Assembly: GCA_026214975.1 (NCBI GenBank)
Contig: CM047806.1
Location: 100,780,739-100,844,738 of the forward strand
Length of the DNA stretch: 64,000 bases
Origin: Gentiana macrophylla
Lineage: Eukaryota; Streptophyta; Magnoliopsida; Gentianales; Gentianaceae
Direction: 5' to 3'
A program made the position numbers and the translations under genes. The notes beneath the pieces are model-generated. The model saw only the letters and a list, made by a program, of their open reading frames with translations, had not been told where the DNA came from and did no database searches. The first letter of the stretch is position 1. Each line of letters begins with the position of its first letter. This document shows positions 1 through 11,223 of the stretch, one piece after another.

Positions 1-470
1 TTTTTCAATTTTCAACACATGATCGAAGCTACAAAGTAGAATGTATTCGAGTAATTAACACATGTCAAACTACGGGATATGAAGGCTCGTAACACAATAA
101 ACAATGTCGAAACTATAAAAATCTGAAAAACTTGCTCGAAATTTCACTAAAAGTCGATTAAAAACCAAGGCACGACTCGTAAAAATTAAACCGGAACAAA
201 TTGGCTAACTAACCCCCACCCCTTACTTTAAATTTGAACACCGCCCTTGGTGTTTAAACAAAATGAAAACTAAGGTAGAATGCTTAGCTTAAAACCTGGC
301 AAACGGCGAAATTTCGGTATGTGGCATCCATATCTCGAGCTCCCATGGTATCTGTACTATTGGACATATACTACCAACATCAAAGGTGTACAAGTATGGA
401 GCATAGAACATATCATCGGGGATGCCACAGAAGCAAAATGGTATGCTTGGATCATTTGAATATATATACG

Positions 471-502
<32 letters not shown>

Positions 503-1228
503 ATGTACAGAACACACTTAATATACAACATGTATAATATACTACAAATGCCAAAATTAATTCTGCATACGTCAAAAAAAACTCTGCATACTCAAACATA
601 AACGTGCAGTACCAACCATATAGTATGCAGATTAGGTACCAAGGAACAACATACAAAAGTGCAGTATCAAAAGAAATAACATATAGTAAGAAAATACCAT
701 TACATACTTAGTTATGCATCATATACACCAAAACGTGACCACTACTATGGTCATTATATCCGAAATATGTAAAAAAATTGCAGCCTAAACGTGGACTAAG
801 AACAATCCAAAATGTGGCCTACTATGGCCAATATTAACCGATAAAAGTTAAACGAAATGCAGAAAATTATAAATGACGGAAAATAAAATAGATAAAGTAG
901 TTTATAATAAAAACTAAAAAAATACAGTGAAACACGAGGGGAAAGAAAAGCAATAAAAACACATTCTGAGTATAGAGTCCTCAACTCGACTTGCTACCCT
1001 CGAACTATGTCAGGGATAACTATACCAAAGGAGAGAAAACCGGTTCTTCACCCTACCAAAATCGTAGAAATTGAACAACCCCTGAAAACGAAATATGAGA
1101 AACATGAAGCTCAATCCCCACCACCACAACTGGTTTGATGAGTCCATTGCACAGAACAATGACTCACTTTCCCGAACGAATACATATCCCAACCAATAGT
1201 GACTCTAGCACCAAGTAATAACAATAAG
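1..1228. other. AT-rich flank, no gene recognised
   Basis: No reading frame here resembles a known protein and no RNA gene is visible. Short frames on both strands are interrupted and low in complexity. The stretch holds one TA microsatellite and otherwise looks like decayed repeat or intergenic DNA. Confidence 0.5.
461..499. repeat. TA microsatellite
   Basis: About 19 TA units with a single CG interruption. Apparent tyrosine/isoleucine-rich frames across it are artefacts of the repeat. Confidence 0.95.
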
Positions 1229-1466
1229 GTTCTACATCCACAACAAACTCAATAGGGTGCACCCCTGTAGGTATTACAGTAGGGCTAAACGAAAACGAAA
1301 TAGGTGATTCAATGGATACAAGATTCATACACTCCTCGTAGCATTCCTCGATCCGGGGTGAATTTTACCAATATTTCACGTTCTCTCCTCTCAACCTCCT
1401 CCTTTCGATTAGTTTCTCAACTTGATGCTCCAAGTTTCTTATCGTAGCTAGCATTGTCCCATGTTA
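1229..1466. repeat. left copy of the direct repeat flanking Gypsy-1
   Basis: This 238-bp block recurs almost unchanged at 6861-7100, in the same orientation, on the far side of Gypsy-1. It is far too long for a target-site duplication. The right copy starts exactly at the outer edge of the Gypsy-1 LTR (GTTCTACATCC), whereas the left copy runs through that point without a break. The left copy is therefore an unoccupied version of the insertion site. Its right end joins the integrase region of Gypsy-1 just after ATGTTA. Confidence 0.85.
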
Positions 1467-2596
1467 AGGCTGGAAAAGGTCCGATAAGATCGAGATCTCA
1501 GATGCTCTGCTCGCCGCACAATACGGATGGTAAGCGCCCGGATGAAGGGATATCCGCATGTTTACGGACCATTCCACTTGCTCCATTAGAAATGTAATAC
1601 CCTGCGCCAAAGAGCGCCAATTGTTGGATGTCACAAACACCTTGGTGAAGAAATTCCTCGTTTTCGCCAAGACTCGTAACACACCGATTCTATAAAGAAC
1701 TCCGCTCATCGATGGCAGCTCTTCTTACGAGAAGTGCGTTGTCGTCCGCGATTCCTCGAGCAAAGTGCAACATTGTATCTCATCTATCAACATGCGATCC
1801 CCACTTTGGTGGTGTATCTATATCCATAATCTCCACGTAATTTAATAACCCGATTGCGGGCGTCGCTAAATATTCAATCATGATGGAAGGATCCGCGAGC
1901 TCCTCTTCCATAAGTTAAAGCAAAGAGAGAGTTTTGATAAGTAGTGGCGAACGCTTTCGCTCGTTGTCCGATAAATTTATTGAAAACCCGCTGTTAGCTT
2001 TAGGACAACTTTGCGATTTTTGAGCTTGGTCGAGATTTGTTTGGCGAGTTAAACCTCCACATTCTCCACGTTTCGTAAAAGTTTGACGATCGGCTTGATT
2101 ATTCGTGGCGGGCAAGCTTTTTCATGATGGATCTCCTCTGGAGAGAGTTTGTAGTTGCTCCCTTGACTACCTTCTGAGTCCAATAAACCAACATTGCTCA
2201 GTGATATTGGATATCAAAGCTTGGTCGTCGGGCGAGTTAAAACTTGTTTCTACGATTGTGGATTGCTAGGTTGATATTGGATATCAAATTCATTCGATTG
2301 CCCATCCGAGGAGGCGACACTGAAAGGTCCGGCTTGTGCAATATTTGTCGTGCGGGATGTCTGTTAAAACAATTATTGTATGGGATGAAGTAGCCCATAA
2401 AACACGGATTTTGGAGGCTCCGGCCTCTTTTACAAGAACGGGCGGCAACATGCCTCAATCAAGCCGCTTAGATACAAAATAATACATCCCCATTTGCCGG
2501 GCTGACTAAAAGAGGTGGTTTGCCCGGATACTCTTTGAGCTTGAAAAGCTTGCGAACACTCACGCCCCACGAAAATGTCTTGTCTCCTTTCGAATT
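1467..2596 (-). pseudogene. Gypsy-1 RNase H and integrase N-terminus, decayed
   Basis: Minus-strand pieces in several frames continue pol. At 2458-2237 the RT/RNase H junction is recognisable from ARQILHKPDLS, matching the usual LRQILHKPDLSGRL. The stretch 1915-2115 sits where RNase H is expected but is badly altered. At 1709-1464 the integrase zinc-binding region is visible as a degraded form of the GRSLAxKxxRxGYxWP stretch. The integrase catalytic core is absent because the element is cut off here. Confidence 0.6.
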
Positions 2597-4177
2597 TTAA
2601 AGAAGGGAAGGCATTTTTGGTGACTTTTTGCTATGAAGCGACCAAGTGCGATATAATACGCCATTTAGCCTTTGAACTTCCTTGATCGTTGTGGGCTCCT
2701 CGCATATCGAGGAGAGCTTGTATATCTTTCTCGGTTTGCCTCGATGCGCGCGACGGCTAACCATAAAACCAGAAACTTGCCCGCTTGAACCCCAAATGTA
2801 CACTTTCTTTGGATTGAGTTTCATAGAGTGCTTTTGACATTGTTGAGAGTTTTCGAAGATCGCGACGTGGCTCTCCCCTGCCGACTTCACCACCATGTCA
2901 TCTATATAAGCCTCCATGTTTCTTCCAATCTGAAGTGAAAACTTGGTTGACCATCCGTCGACACGCCGAACCCGCGTTTTCAACCCAAACGGCATCATCT
3001 CATAATAATAAAGGCCCCCAGCAGCTCTGAAGGCGGTCATTTCCTTGTCGGATTCAGCCATCCGCACCTGATGATACCCTGAGTATGCATCCAAGAAGCT
3101 CAACACCTCAAAGCCAGAAATCGAATCCACCAATCGATCTATTCGTGGGAGTTGATAGGGATCTTTGGGACAAGCTTTGTTGAGATCGGTGAAGTCCACG
3201 CACATCCTCCACTTGCCGTTGTGCTTCTTGACCATTACCACATTTGCAAGCCAGGTAGGATAAGCAAGCTCCTTTATAATACCTGCCTCAAGAAGCTTTC
3301 GTACCTCTAACTTTACAGCTGCCTCTTTCTCGTACGAAAACTGGCGTGCTCGCTGTTGTACCGGTTTGACAGTCGAATCCACGCTCAGATGATGGAGGGC
3401 GACCTCAGTCTGGACCCCTCGCATATCTGTGACAACCCATGCAAAGGCACTCAAGTTTTCTTTTAACAGCTTTACCAACTCCTCTCTCTCAGCAGAGCTT
3501 AATCTAGCCCCAAATTTAATCTTTTGCTCAGGGTACTCTTCGTTGATGACTATCTCTAATAGTTCATCTTCAGCAGTGAAATCGGGTTCATCCCTGACTT
3601 GTAGCGTTTCACATTCCAACCCGCTTGGCGCTTGCTCGCCCACACTCTTGATCACGCTGACCATTCCCTCAACCTCCGGTACTTCGATCCGTGGTCTCTT
3701 AGCCTCAGTCCTCCTTTCTCGTATATAATTGAGGACTGTTGCGGGCTCGCTGATAGACGTTCCAATCTGATCGCCAACATAAAACTTTACCCGCTGGTGA
3801 GGGATGGAAGCTACCATCTGAAACTGACGCAGAGCCGGTGTCCCTAGGATCATATTGTAGTTGGACTGTAGGTCGACCACCAAGAAAGCGACCTTTTCTG
3901 TTCTAAAAGGCGCATAATCGCCCATTTGTACGTCTAAATCGATGGCTCCCTTGACACTTACTTTGTGATTTGTAAACCCCTCAAGGGTGCCATTGTGCGG
4001 CCTCAAACTGGAATCGCCGAATCCCAACTCTCTGAAGCAACTGTAGTATAGAATGTCACGGCAAGCTCCCGTGTCGATCATCACCCGCTTTCGCAGGCCG
4101 GTTGATAACGGCGATACACACAAACACATGTCCTCGCGCGTTAGTGAAGTCACCAACTCACTTCGCGTAAAAGCCAA
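2597..4177 (-). CDS. Gypsy-1 protease-reverse transcriptase fragment (526 codons open)
   Basis: This is part of a Gypsy pol polyprotein. An aspartic protease with active-site DTGA lies at residues about 35-38, followed by the flap region and an ILGTPALRQF stretch near residue 110. The RT follows: MCVDFTDLNKACPKDPYQLP near residue 330, SFLDAYSGYHQVRM, and the catalytic YIDD at about residue 424. After MMPFGLK the sequence departs from the family (the usual TYQRLVN part is unrecognisable) and then returns at GRNMEAYIDD. This implies compensating frameshifts. The frame is long, but the enzyme is unlikely to work. Confidence 0.8.
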   Translation of the reverse strand: MAFTRSELVTSLTREDMCLCVSPLSTGLRKRVMIDTGACRDILYYSCFRELGFGDSSLRPHNGTLEGFTNHKVSVKGAIDLDVQMGDYAPFRTEKVAFLVVDLQSNYNMILGTPALRQFQMVASIPHQRVKFYVGDQIGTSISEPATVLNYIRERRTEAKRPRIEVPEVEGMVSVIKSVGEQAPSGLECETLQVRDEPDFTAEDELLEIVINEEYPEQKIKFGARLSSAEREELVKLLKENLSAFAWVVTDMRGVQTEVALHHLSVDSTVKPVQQRARQFSYEKEAAVKLEVRKLLEAGIIKELAYPTWLANVVMVKKHNGKWRMCVDFTDLNKACPKDPYQLPRIDRLVDSISGFEVLSFLDAYSGYHQVRMAESDKEMTAFRAAGGLYYYEMMPFGLKTRVRRVDGWSTKFSLQIGRNMEAYIDDMVVKSAGESHVAIFENSQQCQKHSMKLNPKKVYIWGSSGQVSGFMVSRRAHRGKPRKIYKLSSICEEPTTIKEVQRLNGVLYRTWSLHSKKSPKMPSLL

Positions 4178-5760
4178 TGGGCTCGTTTCGCAAAAGCGGT
4201 CGGTTTTTCCACATGTTTGTTAATCGAGCCAATGCGACTCTTTAATCGATTGTTCTTTGGCGGAGTCTCGGTTATCATCCTTATACTCCGATCAAAGCTG
4301 GCGGGTCTGTTGATTCCGCCTTATCCGCCCCCAGTGTTTTGTTTGTATCGTCGTCGTCGCCGCGAGCAAGTAATTTTTCCACCGCTCGTTTAAATCAGAT
4401 GCATTCCTCGGTCGTGTGACCCTTATCCTGGTGGTATCCACAGAATTTGCTAAGCGTCGCGACGTGAATCCGTGACCATGGGATAAGGCTCGGCACGTCA
4501 TCTCGAACCTCATTTAGCATTTGAGTGTAGGAGATGTTGATAGGGGTAAAATGCTCCTCTTTGAACTTACCGGGTTTCTTAATGTCCCATTCATTACCTG
4601 CGGGTATCCTTCGCGGATGCGCGCCACTTTTGTTTATTTTTACCGAGGAAGACGCCTCATTACTACGTCGCGACGTACTTCCTTGTCGAGCTCAGCATCT
4701 CTTGTAAGTTCGTCGGTGGAGTTAGTGCGAAGAATGATTTCAGGTACCCCGGACTCAACCCTGTTTCAAAGCTGCTCATCACGACGTAATCGCGATCCTC
4801 TTGTTAGCTCATAAACTTTGTAGAATCGCTCGTAATAGCTGCGAGTTTCTCGCGTTTTATAGCGCTCGACGGACCTCATACAGATCAATGTGTGTTTTCT
4901 TTGGTCCCCCCACCGATCGGAACTCCGCTATGAATTTGTTAATAAGGTCGTCCCATGATGTAACCGAGGCCGGAGGTAGACCTCGAATCCATGATGCGGC
5001 TCTATCCTGCATAGACCCCACAAAAGCAATGCACCATGCATCCTCGCTAGGCGTACACAAGTCCGGTCCCCGCTTTGAAAGGCGGATAGCCAGTCCAATG
5101 GATATGTTATTCCATGATAATTGGTAAAGTTGGGATAATGCGTTCCCCCTCGCGGTGCTTCCTTCAAGATATCAGGATGAAGCACACTTGTTCCCCAGGT
5201 GGGAACAGCCTTAGTTCCTTTGGCCCCGCGCTGCAATTCCTCTATCTGCTTTTTCATTACCCCCAACTCCTCCTTATCCTCCGGAATGGGTAGGTTCGCT
5301 GCATAACCCCCTTTTGTCTGAGAATCCCCCTGGCCCTCCAGGCGAGTGTAAACTGACCGATGATTTCTTTGTGTTCCGGGAGCTGCACCGCGATCGTCGA
5401 CCGTGGGCCCCAGTCGAACAAAAGCTGATCTCTTCCGCGACGTCGCATGACTGCTCCCCTGTGTTTCTGTTTGCTGAGCTTGAGTTTTCTGGGGAGCCGC
5501 TGTTAGCTGATTTTCGAATTGTGCGGGTTGGGGAGATTTGAATTTTCGGATAGGCTGAGGTGGAAGCCCTTCAGCGATTAGAAGCTCGTTTCCCAACCGC
5601 ATCTCCTCTACATACTCCATATGTGCCTGCAGGGCTAATCTATTCAAATTTGGCGATGCACGGATGCCTTATCTCGCGCATCGTAGCATTCAAACGAAGT
5701 TCCGCCAAATTCTCTCTCATGGCCCGGCGGGCACGAAGTTTTTCTGTATGAAATCCCTCA
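4178..5760 (-). pseudogene. Gypsy-1 gag, frameshifted
   Basis: The gag capsid/nucleocapsid region would form the virus-like particle. The open stretch 5647-4928 carries the linker and coiled segment (LGNELLIAEGLPPQPIRKF near the start). The retrotransposon gag domain then appears in another frame at 5060-4857 (QDRAASWIRGLPP and LINKFIAEF). A further frame at 4513-4292 holds basic sequence before protease. At least two frame changes separate these parts, so no full gag can be made. No clean zinc knuckle was found. Confidence 0.7.
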
Positions 5761-6208
5761 TGTCCGGCGTGATATCTCTCTCAGCACCACCAGGAGTAAG
5801 ATATCACCTTTCGGTTTTCTCCTCCATTCTTCATGGGGGTTACGTGAATTTGTTTAATTTGGGGTGGTAGGGTTTATAGCTTTTCCTCAACCATCTTTTA
5901 GAAGAGTTTAGGTATGGGGATATTTGGCTAGTAGTTTTGATGATTTTTTACGAGCTTGTATATCCTGGGGTAAAGGCGATAGTTTAAGGGCTCTTGTTCT
6001 TTCGGATCTTGACGATTAAGAACCGAGCTAGAGATTTAACCAACCCTTTACGTTTATAGATGGACTCGAGTGCGAGCTAGCTTGTATGTGATGATGATGA
6101 AGGAGCTCCTTCCGGTTGACGATCCGAATGCTTATCCAACCTTGTCGCCGTCGTGAGATCAATCTTGCGGTGGAGCAAATGATCTTGACGAGAATGATAA
6201 TGATGCGT

Positions 6209-6226
6209 TTCCCGGTAACGGAGCCA
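6209..6226 (-). promoter_or_regulatory. Gypsy-1 primer-binding site, tRNA-Asp type
   Basis: On the minus strand this reads TGGCTCCGTTACCGGGAA. The tRNA-Asp site used by many plant Gypsy elements is TGGCGCCGTTGCCGGGGA, which differs at three positions. It lies five bases inside the inner LTR end, the usual spacing. Confidence 0.6.
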
Positions 6227-6231
6227 ATCGA

Positions 6232-6860
6232 TGTCGCGTTGAATATCGATTAAGCGTATGATGTCAATCTTGAGGATATAAGGTTATATGGGTGATTCCT
6301 CCGGAGAGGGTAAGACGGCTATTTAGAACAAGGTGGTGGAATAAGCATAAAGTAAAATAACAACAGATTGGGCCGGTGGTTAGCGGCAAAAGGGCAGAGT
6401 TTGGCTGTGTGTATTAATTCTCAGGGGTCCCTCTCTCCGTTACATATGATCCCCTATTTATAGACAAGTAAGTCGGTCTACTGTTCATGATTAGACAGCT
6501 AATGATATAATAAGAAATAACTTATACAAGTGCCATAAGTATCCCAGATAAATATCTGTATGCACTGAATCAGGTAAACAGTCAAGTCCAGGTCCGCGCC
6601 CGTATGCGCTGTCCGCGGTGACGATAGCGTGGTGATGGCGAGCAGCGGGTACGATCTTGCCTTGACTGTAAGGAGAGGGAACCATATGATGGAGATACGT
6701 CCGGTTTAGAAGTGGCGGACAGAAAGGCGGCTAGGATCTAGCGACGACTTGCTATAATCTGGAGTGCGGCTACATCGTCGAGGCCCATAATATTTGTATT
6801 GGGCCGGGTTGATAGGCCCAATCCATTGGAACAGTGTCCTGTTGCGGGTTAGGTATATCA
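6232..6860 (-). repeat. Gypsy-1 5' LTR
   Basis: A 629-bp block that starts TG and ends CA on the plus strand, and so also TG...CA read on the minus strand. The inner edge lies just outside a plausible primer-binding site and the outer edge meets the flanking repeat exactly. A TATA box (minus strand TATAAATA, near 6455-6465) lies inside. No second LTR remains for comparison, so the inner boundary rests on the binding site. Confidence 0.7.
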
Positions 6861-7100
6861 GTTCTACATCCACAACAAACTCAATAGGGTGCACCCCCGT
6901 AGGTATTACAGTAGGGCTAAACGAAAACGAAATAGGTGATTCAATGGATACAAGATTCATACACTCCTCGTAGCATTCCTCGATCCGGGGTGAATTTTAC
7001 CAATATTTCACGTTCTCTCCTCTCAACCTCCTCCCTTTCGATTAGTTTCTCAACTTGATGCTCCAAGTTTCTTATCGTAGCTAGCATTGTCCCCATGTTA
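6861..7100. repeat. right copy of the direct repeat flanking Gypsy-1
   Basis: Near-identical to 1229-1466, with a few substitutions and single-base indels. It begins directly at the LTR edge and continues into the gag-like frame at 6941-7444. Confidence 0.85.
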
Positions 7101-7444
7101 TTACGAAATTCTTTGATATAATATTGGAACAATGTACTCAATTGTTCGAACATTTGCTCAAGCGGCACATGTTCATCATTTAAGTGCTCAAGCGGCACAT
7201 GTTTATCCTTTAAGGTCTCTATTTCCAGATGTGAAGAAGTATCGAGTTGTTGATCAAAGTAACTTGGGACATTATCCCACTCGTTTCCATATGATGCGGT
7301 GTATGGGTTGTACTGGTAGAATAGGTTTGTGTTCCGTAACCCATAGCACCAAAATTGTAACATCCAAATGTGTATGGATAGGATCCATAATTGTAGTATG
7401 GATTCATCATCTGCAAACCAGGAAAACAACATGAACGCAATCAC
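6941..7444 (-). CDS. hypothetical ORF, probable retroelement gag remnant
   Basis: A 167-codon minus-strand frame. The first third is hydrophobic and low in confidence. The rest is a charged helical stretch with TIRNLEHQVEKL followed by an Arg/Glu-rich run. This resembles the coiled part after the capsid in Athila-type gag proteins, where a xxIRNLExQxxQL motif is common; that likeness is an inference from one motif. An in-frame 30-bp tandem duplication (7155-7184 and 7185-7214) adds ten residues containing HVPLE. The 3' part lies in the direct repeat, so the left copy at 1229-1466 carries the same coding end. Confidence 0.35.
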   Translation of the reverse strand: MIAFMLFSWFADDESILQLWILSIHIWMLQFWCYGLRNTNLFYQYNPYTASYGNEWDNVPSYFDQQLDTSSHLEIETLKDKHVPLEHLNDEHVPLEQMFEQLSTLFQYYIKEFRNNMGTMLATIRNLEHQVEKLIEREEVERREREILVKFTPDRGMLRGVYESCIH

Positions 7445-10080
7445 GGTATCTAGTCACTACCATTACCTGAGTAGGTGGGGTGACTAGCAAATAACAACAC
7501 AGAAATGAAAAACAAAAAACAAGAACAATTAAAATGACCTAATCTTAGGAATTCAACTAACTCATAGATATCAACCGGATTCCCCAGCAACGGAACCAAA
7601 AACATTTGATGACCATTTTATAGTATACCAACTTTGATCGTAGGAGTACCGAGTCGGTTGTAGTCTAACACTAGCGAGCAAGGAATCTAGTTAAGTACCA
7701 AAGCTAGCATAGTCTCTAGTTTAGATCAACACAATTTTCGGGAAGGTTATTAAACTACAAAGTCTATTTCTACAGTGACTAAATTATAACGAGAGTTTTA
7801 AATGATTAAATGAGATAGCCGAGTAATGTTCCAATCAACTACTTGCCAAACCCTAGCTAGTCAAGAAGTTTTCTTAACCTACCTAAACGTTCTCGATGTC
7901 ATTCGTAGGGTGTCATTTCCCAAATACGAGAGTAAACACTATACAATATTCTACCCTCTTATGTCATGTTCAACAATCACCTGACCGGACTTAACTAACC
8001 TAAAACGGTCTAAGTTCAATGAAACGATCAACAAGTTGATACAAAACTCACACACAAAACCGAATTCAAAAAACCCAGTCAGTTTTACAGGGTGATTCTA
8101 GAACCCCGGTTCCTATAACCTTTCACAAAATATGTTTATAAAGACGATACGTATAATACGATTATCGAGTGATCAATTCAACAAACGTGATTAGGTATAA
8201 GTTCTAGAACTATGAAAACATCATGAATCAACAATCAAACACAACAAAAACACCACATGAACGAACTAGGGTTCGATTTTGAAGATTATCGTATAACTCG
8301 TCTATATAACGATTAGCTACTCATTATAACTATAAAAATGCAATAATTGACTAAATAACATCTACATACAATCAAAAGAAAGATAAAAGAGGTACATTTA
8401 TTACAATAAATATGAAATTACCATAAGAATAAAACCGAAAAGAAGTCTACATATCAACTCCGGAAATCTGTAATTAACTCGATCCAAGCTTGATACTACA
8501 AAAGAATTGTTATAACTAGCTTTAATCTACTCTAATGGTGTAAGGAAGGTGAAAGGTCAAGTGGACCTTTGCACCGTTGGCGGGCGCCTACAAAGATGGG
8601 CCGCCACCTATCACCAAAATCAACCAAGATCTAGGGTTGGGCGGTGGCCTATGATCCATAGGCGGGTGCCTATCATCATGGCATTTTCTTCTAAACTCTC
8701 TGTTGTTGTAGGCGGCGGATTACAGAATCATAGGTGGCGACTATTGTCAGTCCAGTATTCCTTAAGTCCCAGTACTTTTTAGGTGGTGGCCTACAAAATC
8801 ATGGGCGAGCGCCTATGGCTTTTTCCTTCAAAAGTAGACTTTTTCACCATTCTGAAGCTCCGAAACGCGTTTTCCGGGTATCTCGTACACCTAGTTCCTG
8901 AAAAATACCAAAAATGACAACATACATAACCCCTACGGGACACTAGGGTGAAGGAGAGTATAATAAATCCACCGAAAAAGATCGAGAATCCCGGGTTATA
9001 TGTCAAGATCTCTTAAACTTCAAAACAGTGCAATACATGTTAAAACCAAGCCAAATGTTCCCGGAATCAGGTAAAACGAGACTAAACGTGGTATAAAACA
9101 CATAGAAAAATAGACTCGAGTTGACTTTCATCATTTCATCCATTGATACTTGCCTCTTCCTCGATGTGATGGGAGTTATCCGAAGACATTTCCTGAAAAT
9201 GAAAAGGGCGAGGTGGATGATGAGCCACCTAAACTCGGAGCTGGGCTGAGACGAACATACCCGTCTTCCTTGTCACCTCGGCTCTTCATCTCCACTATTT
9301 CGGTGAAAAAGAGACCATAATTATATGAGGTGATCAAACGTCAAGAGACTCATGTAGTTTGACGATGAAAAGCAGTAAAATCTACCCTAAACAGGTACTG
9401 AAAGGCGAAATCGTGCGTTCATCCAACCAAGACCCGGGGAATGGGAGTATTCTAGCCTATTGAGACAAAAATCATAGTGTTCCTCATGAAAACCCAAGAA
9501 ACCAAGGCTAAACAAGCAACCATATGAGGCAAAATATGTTAGAAAGCGGAATCGTCGAAGCAAAGTGAATGTATTTACCTTGTTCACTTGGAGAAGTCGG
9601 GTGGAAACTTGAAAATCTACTGGAAAAACATTGAAACAAGCTGGAAAAATCTCTTTCTCAGCGGAACACTCAAGCAGCTTTCTAGAACATATCAACTGAG
9701 AACCCGAGTTTTTGAAATGTATTCAAGTGAGGGAGAGCCCTCATTTATGTACGCGTCGAACCGAATCAATATGTCGTTTCGAAGTTCAAAAGCCATCATG
9801 ATGTGTCACTTCATATTTCCAAATCATCATGTAAGTTGTTATCCAAACTCACGCTCCAAACAAAGGGCGTTACTTGCCAGACTGTAACGGCTATGTCAGA
9901 CTCTGACATTTGTGTAAAACATGATTTCGAGGCAACACTCCTCAGCTTTCCCAATACGGATAATTATAGGCATCCATATCGCCACGACTACAAGAAGTGA
10001 AATCCCAACAAGGTTAAATCGGCTAGGTCGCTCCATAACACTATGCCGAACATCCCGCCTAACATTCAAGACGACAAATC
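7445..10080. other. unassigned intergenic sequence
   Basis: No convincing gene. Most of it is AT-rich with short random frames. From about 8578 to 8815 there is a GC-richer patch in which a short degenerate motif (GGCGG or GGTGG next to GCCTA) recurs with a loose spacing of roughly 40-60 bases. From about 9160 to 9900 nothing recognisable was seen. The right end leads into the minisatellite without a clear boundary. Confidence 0.5.
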
Positions 10081-10440
10081 TAAGTCCGGTCACAATATCC
10101 GTAGCTCCCTACAACCATTCACCCTCAAGCATGGTGCATTTAAGTCCGATCGATATATGCACGGCACCTTACGGTCATTCGCCATCGAGCATGACGCACT
10201 TAAGTCTGGTCGCTATGTGCACAGCACCTTGAGCCCATTCACCCTCGAGCATGACACGTCTAAGTCCGGTCGTTATATTCATGGCACCCTTCGGCCATTC
10301 TCCCTCGAGCATGACGCACTTAAGACATGTCGCTATATGCACGGCACCCCGTGGCCATTCACCCTCGAGCATGACGCTCAAGCCCGGTCGCAATATGCTC
10401 GGCATCATGCGCCTATTTGCCGACGAGCATAAAGCATCCC
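10081..10440 (+). repeat. 60-bp minisatellite, six copies
   Basis: Six consecutive 60-bp units, typically opening TAAGTCCGGTCGCTATATGC and closing near CTCGAGCATGACGCACT. The first and last units are the most diverged. Because 60 is a multiple of three, every frame stays open and gives 20-residue protein repeats; the best frame (10043-10432) reads as repeats containing SGRYxHGTLxPF and LEHDA. No start context or domain argues for a real protein. The array lies about 90 bp before a polypurine tract and LTR, the position where Tat-group elements carry a variable repeat-prone 3' untranslated region. Confidence 0.9.
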
Positions 10441-10531
10441 TACAAAACGGCAGATGGTGAACTAAACTGGCAATCTAGTGTATGACTTATTCATGTGTGC
10501 ACCATGAATAAACCAAAAAGTAAAGGGCCAT

Positions 10532-11223
10532 TGATACTCCATGCCCGGATAAGAGCCCGCGAATTCATGATGGCCCCAAGTGGGCCCAGTACGAATACGG
10601 TCCACAGCCCAATCATTCCTCACCTCAGTTAGCCGGGCTAGTCCGGGTATAATCCAGCTGACTTCCCGTCTTTACAACATCATCCATTGGCCAAGGTAAC
10701 GAGCGTTGATCAGCAAGGCTTTTAGCCTGCCCTTCATAACTCGGTACGAAACGCCTGGGACCGATCTATTCGCCCACAGCTCACAATCTGCCAGTTTGGG
10801 TCCAGCCCGCTAAATCAGGCAACTAGAGTTGACACACGGCGATCACAGATGAGGAGCTCGCAGCTATCCTAAGTGAGCTCACCCATTCATAAGCGGCCAC
10901 GACCGTTACGTAATTACAGTATCATCATCTGTAACCGACGACTCTTAGCCCTATAAATAGCGACATCTGTACACTGAAAAAGGAAATGAAGTCACTATTA
11001 CAAAAAGGCAGATAACCTTTTCCAATTCATCGACAGCTAAGCTCGCCCTTTACAATTTTATTGTATTTTTTTAGTTTACTTCATATTTTATGCTTATTGT
11101 TCTTGATCATCTTCATAGTGTTCTTGAGCTCCACCGCATTATCACTGGATAAATCGCTCACTTAATCCAGATATCCACTATTAAATTCAATCAAACGCGT
11201 TTGTGATATTTCGAACAATATCA
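10532..11223 (+). repeat. Tat-like 3' LTR of a truncated Gypsy element
   Basis: A 692-bp block starting TGATACTCC and ending AATATCA. It is preceded by the purine-rich AAAAAGTAAAGGG (about 10514-10526), a likely polypurine tract, so it reads as the 3' LTR of a plus-strand element. A TATA box (CTATAAATAG) is near 10951-10960. The flanking five bases do not match and no second LTR is in the window, so this is a truncated element, not a clean solo LTR. Confidence 0.6.

Larger units (their letters stand above)
1467..6860 (-). mobile_element. Gypsy-1, 3'-truncated Ty3/gypsy (Tat-like) retrotransposon
   Basis: Read on the minus strand the order is LTR (6860-6232), primer-binding site, gag, protease, reverse transcriptase, RNase H and the zinc-binding start of integrase, where the element stops at about 1467. 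The integrase core and the 3' LTR are missing. The RT wording, such as the NKACPKDPYQLPRID stretch and YIDD, fits the Tat group of plant Gypsy elements. Frameshifts in gag and beyond RT show that it is dead. No target-site duplication can be tested because the 3' end is lost. Confidence 0.85.

Noticed and set aside
1229..7100. The 238-240 bp direct repeats as a giant target-site duplication or as LTRs
   Set aside because: Gypsy-type integration makes 5-bp duplications, and the repeat lies outside a complete LTR with its own TG...CA ends.
10043..10432. 129-codon repeat protein
   Set aside because: The frame is open only because the 60-bp repeat is a multiple of three; other frames are equally open and no start context or domain supports it.
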